Shown: piece by piece, positions 9,201 through 17,919 of the stretch
Position numbering within the stretch: position 1 is the first letter of the stretch
How the letters are laid out: each line of letters starts with the position of its first letter
Source: Candidatus Helarchaeota archaeon
GTDB taxonomy: Archaea; Asgardarchaeota; Lokiarchaeia; Helarchaeales; HEL-GB-A
NCBI GenBank assembly: GCA_013375405.1
Contig: JABXJU010000024.1
Span: 1 to 31,679 of the forward strand
Length of the DNA: 31,679 nucleotides
Direction: 5' to 3'
Made by a program: the position numbers and the translations under genes
Notes under the pieces: generated by a model
Told to the model about the DNA's origin: nothing
Database searches by the model: none
The model's input: only the letters and a program-made list of their open reading frames with translations

Positions 9201-9304
9201 TACACTTGTTGCCCCTGATCTGCTGCATCTAATGCCGCAGAAATGCCGGCTACTCCAGCACCAATAATTAAGATTGATTTTTTAGATTTGTTCTCAATAA
9301 CCAT
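6248..9304 (-). CDS. hdrA: HdrA-like flavoprotein, long (about 1,000 aa) double-module form
   Basis: This 1,018-residue HdrA is much longer than the roughly 650-residue methanogen protein because it carries two thioredoxin-reductase-like FAD modules. Module 1 has GAGVAG (15-20), the cluster motif LDKTFPTLDCSICILAPKM (50-68), and an inserted ferredoxin region (C113-x2-C-x2-C-x3-C, then C161 and C169/C172/C176), then PYCSKICC near 270. The central CHCG domain spans about 460-590, with YTCS and SCTPRTH. Module 2 begins at GGGIAG near 605 and has its own PYCSLTCC motif; the protein ends with two [4Fe-4S] motifs. The ATG at 9304 is preferred over an upstream TTG at 9322 because GGGTGA, overlapping the preceding mvhD stop codon, is well spaced. 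As the last gene of the frhB-hdrD-hdrA-mvhD operon it probably forms the distal flavin-based bifurcating unit. The acceptor is unknown. Confidence 0.93.
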   Translation of the reverse strand: MVIENKSKKSILIIGAGVAGISAALDAADQGQQVYLVERTPSIGGKMSQLDKTFPTLDCSICILAPKMVECARHPNIELMTYSEIKEVTPIQNGDAFKVKILLKPRYIDASKCTSCGTCASKCPSKKTLSEFEVGLTTRTAAYIPFLQAVPSVYLIDKDNCIFFKKGKCKACEKFCPSGAIDFEQQPKEIEVEVASIIIATGFDLMDPSALKNYGYKKYSNVVISLEYERIMCASGPTKGDIVRLSDNGHPHKIAFVLCVGSRNVGLKPYCSKICCMYATKEAIMTMEHHPEAEILVYYNDLRAIGKGHDEFIERAKDEYKVNYIKGLPSHIFEDPETNDLVIRHTDFSTGRVRNDKVNMAVLFPAVIPSKGLKELSEILGVKTDEFGFIKTKSSTNFIETSFPGIYTCGCAQGPEDISTSVAQASGAAAKAAGRTAIYKAEETVETIPEIPVLPEDNPRIGVFLCHCGTNIAGVVDMEKLEEAVKILPNIVYVERNLYTCSEESQISIKSAIEEHDLNRVVIASCTPRTHLPLFQATCKEAGLNQYLVSFASIRELVSWVHMSEPEKATDKAQDQVQMAVARAGFLEPLYDTKVDVIPAALIVGGGIAGMTAALSIAKKGFKVYIIEKEESLGGLVKTLNKINLDGLDANQIITPMIQAIKTNKNITICTSGTVKSVDGAIGNFDVTVTRDGIDRMLKIGVIIVAVGAEEFKPNGYYSYKDNENVYTSLEFVDIIRNNQIKDGETIIFIQCVGSREKDGRPYCSLTCCANSIKNALLVKDSASNSQVFILYRDVRVTFEEEEYYRKAREKGINFIKYNPEQSPKLESIGNKLLINVFDQLKNINFELSANRVVLATPLIAWKENKKLSEMLKVPLGANGFFFEAHPKLRPVDFATDGIFVCGTAQGPKNISESISQALGAASRALIPLMRAKAKVMGATAKINTNLCSGCGICIKLCPYSAITRNEENELEIKEVLCKGCGVCGASCTQKAISIRHFTNEQILAEIIAFGEEQLVHD

Positions 9305-9311
9305 TTTTTTA

Positions 9312-9749
9312 TCACCCTTCAATCTTTACCTCTTCAACTTTTATTTCAAATGCTCCTAATGAAGCAATTTGGTTCGAAAAATCCTTAATTACTTTAGCAA
9401 ATTTGGCGCCTTCAGCAGAGGAAGTCCATTCTAGTCTAAGTCTTTCGGGTTCAATCGCTAAAAGATCGAGAAGTTTTTTTGTTTGTTGGATTCTTTCTTC
9501 GGCTTTTTCATTTCCAGAGATATAATGACAATCTCCAGGGTGGCAACCACATATCAAAATCCCATCACTGCCCTTTCTAAATGCATTAAGTATTAAAGAA
9601 GGTTGAATACGCCCTGAACACATTACTCTTATTATTCTAATAGTCGTGGGATATTGAAATCTACTCACTCCAGCTAAATCTGCAGCTCCATATCCACACC
9701 AATTACATAAAAAAGTTACTATTTTCGGCGAAAATTCTTTATCACTCAT
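9312..9749 (-). CDS. mvhD: MvhD-type [2Fe-2S] electron-transfer subunit
   Basis: This is a 145-residue MvhD/FlpD family protein of normal length. It shows FLCNWC (C15, C18), MCSGR (C44), GCHPGDC (about 69-74), LAGVSR and the SAAEGAKF motif. The ATG at 9749 is chosen because AAGGTGGTG lies upstream, overlapping the hdrA stop codon; the frame runs further upstream inside hdrA, but those residues match no MvhD. It sits between two long HdrA genes, so it probably bridges them electronically, as MvhD bridges hydrogenase and HdrA in methanogens. Confidence 0.93.
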   Translation of the reverse strand: MSDKEFSPKIVTFLCNWCGYGAADLAGVSRFQYPTTIRIIRVMCSGRIQPSLILNAFRKGSDGILICGCHPGDCHYISGNEKAEERIQQTKKLLDLLAIEPERLRLEWTSSAEGAKFAKVIKDFSNQIASLGAFEIKVEEVKIEG

Positions 9750-9763
9750 CTTTTTACACCACC

Positions 9764-12700
9764 TTATTTTAAATAAGCAAAAACCATCTCCGCTAATTGT
9801 TTCTTTGTGAAATTTTGTGCAGTTATAGCTCCAACAGGGCATTCATCGACACATGCACCACAACCTTTGCATAATGCAGGAATTATTTTAGATTTATATC
9901 TTATTATTTCCAACAAAGGATTTAGTCCAATTCTACCATTCTCAAATGCTTTTTTTATTTCTACCATTTCGATGGCGCTAAACTCACAAATGTCGCGACA
10001 ATGCCCACAACCAACACATTTATCTTCATCAATTATTGCAGTTGTTCCAGTTACTTGAATTGTTTCTTTTGATAAAATCGTACCTGCTCTTGCCGCAGCT
10101 CCTTTCGCCTGTGCAATTGTTTCATTCATGAATTTTGGCCATTGTGCGGTGCCACAGAGGAATATACCATCAGTTGCAAAATCAAGTGGTCGCAATTTTA
10201 CATGGGCTTCCAAGAAAAACCCATTTTCTTCTAGTGGCACTTTTAACATTTGAGCTAATTCATAATTCTCAGTAGGTACAAATGCTGCGCTTAATATTAC
10301 AAGGTCTGGTTCGAGCAATAATTGTTTTTGCAATCGTGGTTCAAATACTGAAATCTGTAATTGATCATTAACTATTTCGATTTCAGGTGGGCGGGTATCA
10401 TCGAATCGGATAAAATTTACTCCTAATTCCCGCGCCTTCTCATAATACTCTTCCTTAAATCCATATGTACGAATATCCTTATGTATAATCGAAATTTGAA
10501 TTTCTGGATTAATAGACTTTAATTTTAACGCATTTTTTATCGCAGAAGAACAACAAATCTTACTACAATAAGGACGGGTTTCATTTCTGGATCCTACGCA
10601 CTGAATCATCGTGATATTATTTGCACTTATTTTATTTTGGACAATTTCTCGTTCTAGTTCTTGCTGGGTAAGGATTCCCTCATGTTGTCCATATAAATAT
10701 TCAGTAGGTTTATATTCTGTTCCACCCGTAGCTACAATTATTATTCCTGTGTTAATTTCCTTCTTGGCACCCTGACAATTAGCGATAATTTCAAAATTTC
10801 CTACATAACCTGAAATAGATTCAATCGTTGTATTTAATAATGTAGTTATTTTATCAGAGGTTTTAACCTTATTAATTAAATTTTTTAAATATTCTTGGGA
10901 GTTTTCATTTTCAAAAGTATAATGAATATTCCTTACATATCCCCCTAATTCGGTTTCTTTTTCGATTATATATGTAACAAAACCTTGTTCTGCTAATTCT
11001 AGCGCTGCTGTCATCCCTGCTATACCTCCTCCAATTATTAACCCGGATTGTACGATATCTACAGAACTCTCGTACAATGGCTGTGAAAGTTGAATTTTTA
11101 CAACACTCATAGCTACTATGTCCTTGGCTTTCTCTGTTGCAGCTTCTGGGCTTCTCATATGAACCCAAGAACAATGTTCACGAATATTTGCCAATTCAAA
11201 CAAGTAGGGATTTAAGCCTGCTTCTCGAATTGTATTTTGAAAGAGAGGTTCGTGCGTACGTGGAGTACATGATGCTACGACAATCCTGTTTAAATTTTGT
11301 TCTTTTATTATTTGTTTAATTTTATCTTGAGTATCTTGAGAACATGTATAGAGATTTTCTTCGGCATAGACCACATTAGGAAGGGTTTTGACAAATCCCA
11401 CGACTTCAGGGACTCCAACTGTCGCACCAATATTTATCCCACAATGACACACAAATACACCAATTCTTGGATCTTCACCTACAATATCTAATTCAGGAGG
11501 ATACTCTTTTTCAGTTGTAAGAGTATTTCGTTCAGAAGCTAATAGTACTGATGCTTCAGCTGCCGCCCCACTTGCTTCAGCAACTGTTTCAGGGATATCT
11601 TTAGGTCCTGAGAAAGTTCCACATGTATAAATCCCAGGTACGTTCGTTTCTAATGGATTAAATATTGTTAAATCGCAAAAGTTATACTTATTCAGTTGTA
11701 TTCCCAATTTATCACTTAATTCTGCATTAGCTCTGGAGGGATGATAACCTGCTGAAAGAACAACTAGATCATATTTTACTTCTTTAGATTCACCCGTCTC
11801 CTTATCTTCATAATATAGAAGAATATCCTTAGTAAGCGGATCTTCTTCAATAGTAGCAATTCTACTATTGATAAATTTAATTTGGTGTTCTTCCTTGGCC
11901 CTCAAATAATACTCTTCAAATCCTTTCCCAGTAACTCTTATATCAATAAAATAAATGTGGCAGTCTATATCTGCTTCATGTTCTTTGGCAATCATCGCTT
12001 CCTTTATGGCATACATGCAACAAACAGCTGAACAATAATTATTCCCAATTTTTCGATCTCGTGAGCCAACACATTGTAGCCATGCGATTTTCTCTGGTAT
12101 TTTTGCATCGGAAGGACGTAAAACGTGGCCTACAAAAGGTCCAGAGGCACTCAATATTCTTTCAAACTCAGAACTTGTTACCACATTCGAGAACTGACCA
12201 TATCCATACTGTTTTAAGGCTACTGGATCATAAAGGGGAGAACCTTGTGCAAGAATGATTGCTCCAACATTCAGATTTACCAATTCTTCTTTTTGAGAAA
12301 ATTCAATTGCATCAGCTTCACAAATAGATTCACATAACCGGCATCCAATACAAATTGACCTATCTATAGAAGCTAATTTCGGAATCGCTTGTGGATATTT
12401 AATGAAAATACTCTTTCGTTTTCGTAATCCTTCATCATATTCATTCACAAATTCTACTGGACACCATTCTGCACAGAGTCCGCAACCAGTACAGTTCTCT
12501 ATATCAACATATCTTGGATGCTTTTTTATGGTAACGTTGAAATTTCCTGCTTCTCCATCTACTTTTTCAATGTCAGCATGAGTAATGATTTCAACATTGT
12601 GATGTCTCCCGGTTTCCACTAATTTTGGGCTTAAAATGCACATTGCACAGTCATTCGTTGGAAATGTTTTATCTAATTGGCTCATTCTGCCTCCTATCGC

Positions 12701-12826
12701 AGAAGAGTTCTCTAATAAGAAGACTTTAAATCCCAATTCTGCGAGATCCAATGATGTTTGTATTCCAGCAATTCCACCACCAACTACGAGTACTGCGCCT
12801 ACCTTTTTACCTGAACCAACACTCAT
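9764..12826 (-). CDS. hdrA: HdrA-like flavoprotein, long double-module form
   Basis: This 1,020-residue HdrA has the same architecture as its neighbours. Module 1 has GGGIAG (16-21), LDKTFPTNDCAMCILSPKL, and two complete CxxCxxCxxxC motifs (CTGCGLCAEWC and CIGCRLCESIC). This differs from the 6248-9304 paralogue, whose second motif is CKACEKFC with a more distant fourth cysteine. The central domain has VCHCG, YTCSQDTQ and SCTPRTHEPLF; module 2 starts with GGGIAG and carries PYCSKICC. The C-terminal ferredoxin domain has CVGCGHCRDIC and CKGCGACVDEC, with a longer loop between them than in the paralogues. Translation probably starts at the ATG at 12826 behind GGAGG, which overlaps the stop of the upstream mvhD. 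It is expected to be a cytosolic electron-bifurcating subunit bridged by MvhD on both sides. Confidence 0.93.
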   Translation of the reverse strand: MSVGSGKKVGAVLVVGGGIAGIQTSLDLAELGFKVFLLENSSAIGGRMSQLDKTFPTNDCAMCILSPKLVETGRHHNVEIITHADIEKVDGEAGNFNVTIKKHPRYVDIENCTGCGLCAEWCPVEFVNEYDEGLRKRKSIFIKYPQAIPKLASIDRSICIGCRLCESICEADAIEFSQKEELVNLNVGAIILAQGSPLYDPVALKQYGYGQFSNVVTSSEFERILSASGPFVGHVLRPSDAKIPEKIAWLQCVGSRDRKIGNNYCSAVCCMYAIKEAMIAKEHEADIDCHIYFIDIRVTGKGFEEYYLRAKEEHQIKFINSRIATIEEDPLTKDILLYYEDKETGESKEVKYDLVVLSAGYHPSRANAELSDKLGIQLNKYNFCDLTIFNPLETNVPGIYTCGTFSGPKDIPETVAEASGAAAEASVLLASERNTLTTEKEYPPELDIVGEDPRIGVFVCHCGINIGATVGVPEVVGFVKTLPNVVYAEENLYTCSQDTQDKIKQIIKEQNLNRIVVASCTPRTHEPLFQNTIREAGLNPYLFELANIREHCSWVHMRSPEAATEKAKDIVAMSVVKIQLSQPLYESSVDIVQSGLIIGGGIAGMTAALELAEQGFVTYIIEKETELGGYVRNIHYTFENENSQEYLKNLINKVKTSDKITTLLNTTIESISGYVGNFEIIANCQGAKKEINTGIIIVATGGTEYKPTEYLYGQHEGILTQQELEREIVQNKISANNITMIQCVGSRNETRPYCSKICCSSAIKNALKLKSINPEIQISIIHKDIRTYGFKEEYYEKARELGVNFIRFDDTRPPEIEIVNDQLQISVFEPRLQKQLLLEPDLVILSAAFVPTENYELAQMLKVPLEENGFFLEAHVKLRPLDFATDGIFLCGTAQWPKFMNETIAQAKGAAARAGTILSKETIQVTGTTAIIDEDKCVGCGHCRDICEFSAIEMVEIKKAFENGRIGLNPLLEIIRYKSKIIPALCKGCGACVDECPVGAITAQNFTKKQLAEMVFAYLK

Positions 12827-12831
12827 CTATC

Positions 12832-13587
12832 TCATCCTCCCTCCTTAATAAATACAGCATAACGATTCTCGATACTGAAAGATACTTTGTGTTCATCACT
12901 TAATCTAATAAGATGTTCTAATACTCTTTCAGTAGGAATTTCTAATTCATGTGATATCTCATTAGCCGAAAGACTTTTCTTTTCAATTACATTGAGAATT
13001 TTAGCTCTAATTAATTCTGCATCTATTATTCCTTCTAATAGATCTTCAAATTCCTCTTCCGGAATTTTTTCTCCATAGGCATTTTCAATTTCAACCAGTT
13101 CCCTTTCTCTACTAACTAACCATCTTAGCCTAAAATCAGAGATTATTTGCTTGGTATAATCTAATAATTTTCTCAAGTTAGTATCAGATTTTACAGGAGA
13201 AGGTCCTAATTTTGTTAGCTCTTCAGTAAATTCAGCAGTCAAATCTGCAAATTTTCGTCCCTCTGCTGCTGAAATCCAATCAAGTCGTAACCTTCTATTA
13301 TCAAATCCAATTTTTTCAAGGATCTTTCTTAGCATTAAAACCTTGTACTTTGCCTGATAATTTCCTGATAGGTAATGACAATCTCCAGGATGGCATCCTG
13401 CCACAAGCACTCCATCTAATCCTCTCTCAAATGCAGTTAAAATAAAGCTCGGATCAAGTCTTCCACTACACATTACACGAATTATTCTGAGATTTGTCGG
13501 ATAATTGAATCGAGATACTCCAGCTAGATCAGCACCTGCATAAGAACACCAATTACATAAAAATCCTACAAATTTTGGCTTGTACAT
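12832..13587 (-). CDS. mvhD: MvhD-type [2Fe-2S] subunit fused to a C-terminal winged-helix-like domain
   Basis: This 251-residue protein has a complete MvhD domain in residues 1-130: FLCNWC (C11, C14), MCSGR (C40), GCHPGDC (C65, C70) and SAAEGRKF. About 120 extra residues follow. Residues 135-190 are predicted helical and charged; residues 190-250 look like a winged helix, with AKILNVIEKKSLSANEIS, then ELEIPTERVLEHLIRLSDEH, then a short strand YAVFI. Such a domain could bind DNA, or serve as a docking module within the complex. The other two MvhD proteins of the window lack it. It starts 12 nt after hdrA with GAGGTGG across that gene's stop, and ends 5 nt before the next hdrA. The MvhD call is firm; the role of the extension is unknown. 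Confidence 0.9.
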   Translation of the reverse strand: MYKPKFVGFLCNWCSYAGADLAGVSRFNYPTNLRIIRVMCSGRLDPSFILTAFERGLDGVLVAGCHPGDCHYLSGNYQAKYKVLMLRKILEKIGFDNRRLRLDWISAAEGRKFADLTAEFTEELTKLGPSPVKSDTNLRKLLDYTKQIISDFRLRWLVSRERELVEIENAYGEKIPEEEFEDLLEGIIDAELIRAKILNVIEKKSLSANEISHELEIPTERVLEHLIRLSDEHKVSFSIENRYAVFIKEGG

Positions 13588-13599
13588 TTCAATACCACC

Positions 13600-16500
13600 T
13601 CATTCCAATAATCCCTCACTTAGTGCAAATAATTGTTGATATAATTGATGATCGGTAAAATGTCCCATTGAAATTGCTTTTTGAGGACAACTTGCACCAC
13701 AGACTCCACAACCCTTACAAGCAGATTGAATGACAATCGCTTTTAATCCTGATTCTGTCCTTTGAACCTGTATTGCATTAAATGGACAGATCCATTCACA
13801 CGATCTACATCCTATGCATGATTCCTGATCGACTGAAGCAATAATAGCTTCAGTTTTAATTTGTTTGGCAGCCAATAGGCGACTTGCTCTTGCAGCAGCT
13901 CCACTAGCTTGGGCTATAGATTCCTTAATAAATTTCGGCCATTGTGCTGCTCCACACAAGAAAATTCCGGCAGTAGAAAAATCAAGTGGTCTTAATTTCA
14001 CGTGAGCTTCTAAGAAAAACCCACTCGCGTCAAGTGGTACTTTCAGCATTTGTGATAATTCTTTATTCTTAGCAGGCAGAAAAGCTGCACTTAAAACAAT
14101 TAAATCAGGCTCTATGGTCAATTTTTTTCCAGATAGAGTATCACTCACTGAAACTACTAAGTTTTTTTCAATTATACTAACATTTGGTTCAACATTTTCA
14201 TTAAATCGAATAAAATTTACTCCATTTTTTCTGGCTAACTCATAATATTCTTCTCCAAATCCGTAAGTTCGGATATCTCTATAAAGGATGAAAATATCGG
14301 TGTTTGGATCCGTTTCTTTTAGTTTCAAAGCATTCTTGACAGCTGCGGAGCAACATATTCTACTAAGTAGGATCGTTCAGAATTTCTTGATCCTACACAT
14401 TGAATCATTACAACTTTTTTAGCAGTTATCTTATTATCAAATATTTGTTGTTCTAATTCATGCTGAGTGAGAATTCTCTCATCTTTTCCGTATAAAAACT
14501 CAATAGGTTTATATTCCATCCCCCCAGTCGCTACAATGATTGCTCCAACATCAAACTCTACTTCTTCACCATTCTCTCTTGCAGAAATACTGAAACTTCC
14601 AACAGATCCACCAATATTAACGATTTCTGTACCTAAATGCACCTTAATTTTACCTGATTGCATTAAGTGATCTTTAAGAGTCTTCAAATATTCTTGTGGA
14701 TCATCACCTTCTAAGATATAGTATAATTTTCGAGCGAGACCTCCAAGCTTCATTTCTTTTTCAATTAAATGTACCTGAAATCCCTGATTTGCCAGCTCTA
14801 GGGCTGCAGTCATTCCTGCAATTCCGCCTCCGATTACTAGCCCTGCTTGTGTAACATCAACAAAACCTACTTCAATAGGTTCCAGTAATCTTGCCCTTGC
14901 TATGCTTGCCGCAACTATCTCTTTCGCTTTCTCTGTTGCATCTTCTCGATCACTCATATGAACCCAGGAACAATGTTCGCGAATATTTGCTAAGTCAAAT
15001 AAATAAGGATTAAGACCAGCTTCGCGAATCGTGTTTTGAAAGAGTGGTTCATGGGTTCGTGGGGTGCAAGACGCAACGACAATTCGATTTAATTTATGTT
15101 CCAATATAACTTGTTTTATTTTATCTTGAGTATCTTGAGAACATGTATACAAATTTTCTTCAGCATAAACTACATTTGGAAGTGATTTTATATATTCAAC
15201 AACTGTAGGTACATCGACAACACTTCCAATATTTATCCCACAATGACAGATAAACGCGCCTATTCGTGGTTCTTGGCCTACAACACTCCTCTCAGGAGGA
15301 TAATGTTTTTCGGTGATTAATTTATATCTTTCAGTATGAAGTAATGAGGATGCCTTCTCAACAGCCGCACTGGCCTCTGCAACAGTTTCAGGGATATCTT
15401 TTGGTCCAGAAATAGTTCCACAGACGTAAATCCCTGGCTTGCTTGTTTCTAATGGGGTAAAGGAATTCGTTGAACAAAAATTATACTTGTTTAGGTCAAT
15501 TCCAAGTTCTTTACAGAAATTAATGGTAAAACTAGAGGGTTGAAAGCCAATAGAGAGGATTACTAAATCAAAGTTATCTTCAATTAATTCTCCAGTTTCT
15601 ATATTTTCATAATTTACGATAACATCATGATTACTTGGATCTTCTTCTAGTACTGCTACCCTACCCTTGATAAATTTTATTCCCAACTCTCGAGCTCTTA
15701 AATAATATTCTTCAAATCCTTTTCCTACAGCTCTAATGTCTATATAGAAATTATAACACTCTAATTCCGGATTGTGCTCTTTAGCGATAATTGCTTCTTT
15801 TATAGAATACATGCAGCAAACGCTAGAGCAATAATTATTGTTTATCTTACTATTCCTTGAGCCGATGCAATTTATCCAAAGGATTTTCTTAGGCGTAGCC
15901 TGATCTGATGGCCGGATAACATGTCCTCCAAAAGGCCCTGACGCATTTAAGATTCGTTCAAATTCAATACTCGTTATAACATTTGGGAATTGTTTATACC
16001 CGTATTGGGATAACTTCGCTGCATCGAATACTCCAGCGCCTAGGGCGATAATTATTGAACCAACATTCACTTTAACGCTTTGATCTTTTTGCTTATAATC
16101 GATGGCTTTGGCATTACAAACCTTTTCGCAAATTTTACAAACTTCTTTCCTAAAAAACAGACAATTTTCACTATCAATTAAATAAGTTGAAGGAACAGAT
16201 TGTGGAAAAGGTGTAAAGATCGCTTTTCTTTGGTTTAAATATTCATTATATTCATTAGGAATTTTTGTTGGACATTTTTCACTACAAGTTCCGCATGCTA
16301 CGCATTTAGATTCATCTACGAATCTTGCCTTTTTTAGAATTGTAACTTCGAAATTTCCAGCTTCTCCTGTAATTCCTGAAATTTCACTATAAGTATATAA
16401 TTCTATATTCGGATTTCGTCCTACTTCTACCATTTTTGGAGCGAGAATGCACATTGAACAATCATTTGTCGGAAAAGTTTTGTCAAGTTGTGCCATAACT

Positions 16501-16631
16501 CCTCCAATGGACGGATTTTTTTCGACAAGAATTACTTTGAAACCAAGTTCAGCTAAATCTAAAGATGCTTGAATGCCGCCAATTCCTCCACCTATAACCA
16601 TAACTGAACCAATTTTACTTAATTTAGGCAT
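13600..16631 (-). CDS. hdrA: HdrA-like flavoprotein, long form, interrupted by a one-base frameshift
   Basis: The first reading frame runs from the ATG at 16631 to a stop at 14325 (768 residues), and the homology continues in another frame from about 14364 to 13600. Joined, they give about 1,010 residues with the full long-HdrA architecture: GGGIGG, LDKTFPTNDCSMCILAPKM, inserted ferredoxin motifs, central CHCG domain, second FAD module, and a C-terminal CIGCRSCEWIC plus CKGCGVCGASC. At the break the paralogues read PYCS; here the codons are TAC, then TT, then AGT, as if one G of TGT were missing. The total length (3,032 bp) is one short of a multiple of three. The rest of both parts is intact, so either a sequencing error or a very recent mutation is likely. 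The start overlaps the hdrD stop by 8 nt and has GGAGGAG upstream. Confidence 0.88.
14362..14369 (-). other. Frameshift site in hdrA
   Basis: On the minus strand the bases TACTTAGT replace an expected TACTGTAGT-like sequence, shifting the frame and removing the first cysteine of the conserved YCSxxCC motif at about residue 756. Before the site the frame gives CVGSRNSERSY; after it the other frame gives SRICCSAAVKNALKL, which matches the paralogues. Confidence 0.85.
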
Positions 16632-17919
16632 TATCTTTCTCCTCCAACTTTTTTTCAGATAATCCCATCATCCTTGCAATTAAAATAGTTAAATCGGACA
16701 CTTCAAGGTTTATTTCGCTTGTCGCGGTTTCCTTTTTTTCGTGTTGCATACATCTATAGTGAATTTGACATTTTGGGCATGTTGTCACTAAAAGATCTGC
16801 TACTTCTTTGGCTTCGGTTAGTCTATCAAGTTGTAACGCTTTAGAAAAATCGTTACAATTAATAAAACAACTTACGCCACAACAAAGAGAATTATCAAAG
16901 GATCTTTCCATTTCAGTAAAAATGATTCCATTTTCCTTCATAGTTGAAATAATTTCTCTAGGAGGATCATATACATTCATGTGCCTTCCTAATCTACAAG
17001 GATCATGATATGTAACCTTTTTTTCGAGATTTTCAGAAAATTTTAATTTATTATTTTTAAGTTTCTCAGCTATCAGTTCTGAAAGATGCGTAACTTCGAA
17101 ATTAACGTTTTCAACGTATTTAGGATAATCCTTTTTTAAAGTTCTATAGCATTCAGCACAAGTCGTGATAATTGTTTTAATACCTACTTTATTTATTTCA
17201 TTCACGTTATGTTCTGCCAATTTCTTAAAAGTGTTAAAATCACCTTTCCATAATGCATCATGACCACAACATTTTGCATTTTTCAGTATTACTGGCGGTT
17301 TTTCAAGGATTTTATTAAGAATTTTTATTGCATTTTGCGCTATTTCTAATGAATTCGCTTCAATATTTTCAAAAACTGTATTCAATATAGGAAGACATCC
17401 CACAAAATATGCCACCTCACCTTTTTCAGATACTTTACATCCCTCTGGAATTAAATCAGCTGGCATTTTTGGGGGTTTATCTCTATTTGCTTGTATCTCA
17501 GTAATTATCTTTAATATTCCGTCGTGTGTTTCTTGTAATTCAATTCCTTGGTTTTTTAGAAGAGTTCTTCCAAATCTGATAAACTCAATTAAATCTACGT
17601 CTTGAGGACAATTGACTTTGCACGCGTTACAGGTTAAACAGATATTAAGAATTTCTTCTTTTAATACATAATCCTTTGCACCAACGGAAGCCAATTTTGT
17701 TATATTATGAGGATTGAGTGGAAATTGTTCTTCGACTGGGCAACTTGAAGTACATTTCCCACATTCAAAACAAGTTAAAATTGATTTTACTTCTTCTGTT
17801 TTTGAAATTTCCTTTTTTAAATTAAAATCTAATTCGGTACTATTAATCGATATCTTGGAAGTAATAATCTTATCCTCCTTTTCCTTTTTTACCCAACTCA
17901 GCAAGGGTCTTTTCGGCAC
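16624..17919 (-). CDS. hdrD: HdrD-like (HdrC-HdrB fusion) heterodisulfide-reductase catalytic subunit
   Basis: This protein of up to 431 residues has an HdrC-like N-terminal ferredoxin domain (C50/53/56/60 and C94/97/100/104) fused to an HdrB-like part with two complete CCG domains: C175, CC217-218, C254-x2-C257, and C308, CC346-347, C381-x2-C384. CCG domains hold the noncubane [4Fe-4S] clusters that cleave a disulfide in HdrB/HdrD; related proteins (BamD, GlcF-like) serve other acceptors. It lies between FrhB and HdrA in one operon, so it is probably the site where low-energy electrons are used. The start is unclear. GTG at 17919 overlaps frhB by 50 nt, while a strong AAGGAGGATAAG stands just before in-frame ATT codons at 17868. 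The first recognisable domain begins well after both. Confidence 0.9.
   Translation of the reverse strand: MPKRPLLSWVKKEKEDKIITSKISINSTELDFNLKKEISKTEEVKSILTCFECGKCTSSCPVEEQFPLNPHNITKLASVGAKDYVLKEEILNICLTCNACKVNCPQDVDLIEFIRFGRTLLKNQGIELQETHDGILKIITEIQANRDKPPKMPADLIPEGCKVSEKGEVAYFVGCLPILNTVFENIEANSLEIAQNAIKILNKILEKPPVILKNAKCCGHDALWKGDFNTFKKLAEHNVNEINKVGIKTIITTCAECYRTLKKDYPKYVENVNFEVTHLSELIAEKLKNNKLKFSENLEKKVTYHDPCRLGRHMNVYDPPREIISTMKENGIIFTEMERSFDNSLCCGVSCFINCNDFSKALQLDRLTEAKEVADLLVTTCPKCQIHYRCMQHEKKETATSEINLEVSDLTILIARMMGLSEKKLEEKDNA

Noticed and set aside
13600..14328. A separate 242-residue HdrA-like gene
   Set aside because: It has no proper start or SD and continues the broken hdrA without loss; it is the 3' part of that gene after the frameshift.
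14355..14375. Selenocysteine codon in HdrA, as in some archaeal HdrA/MvhD proteins
   Set aside because: The break contains no in-frame TGA; one base is missing instead. The MvhD cysteines are all encoded by cysteine codons.
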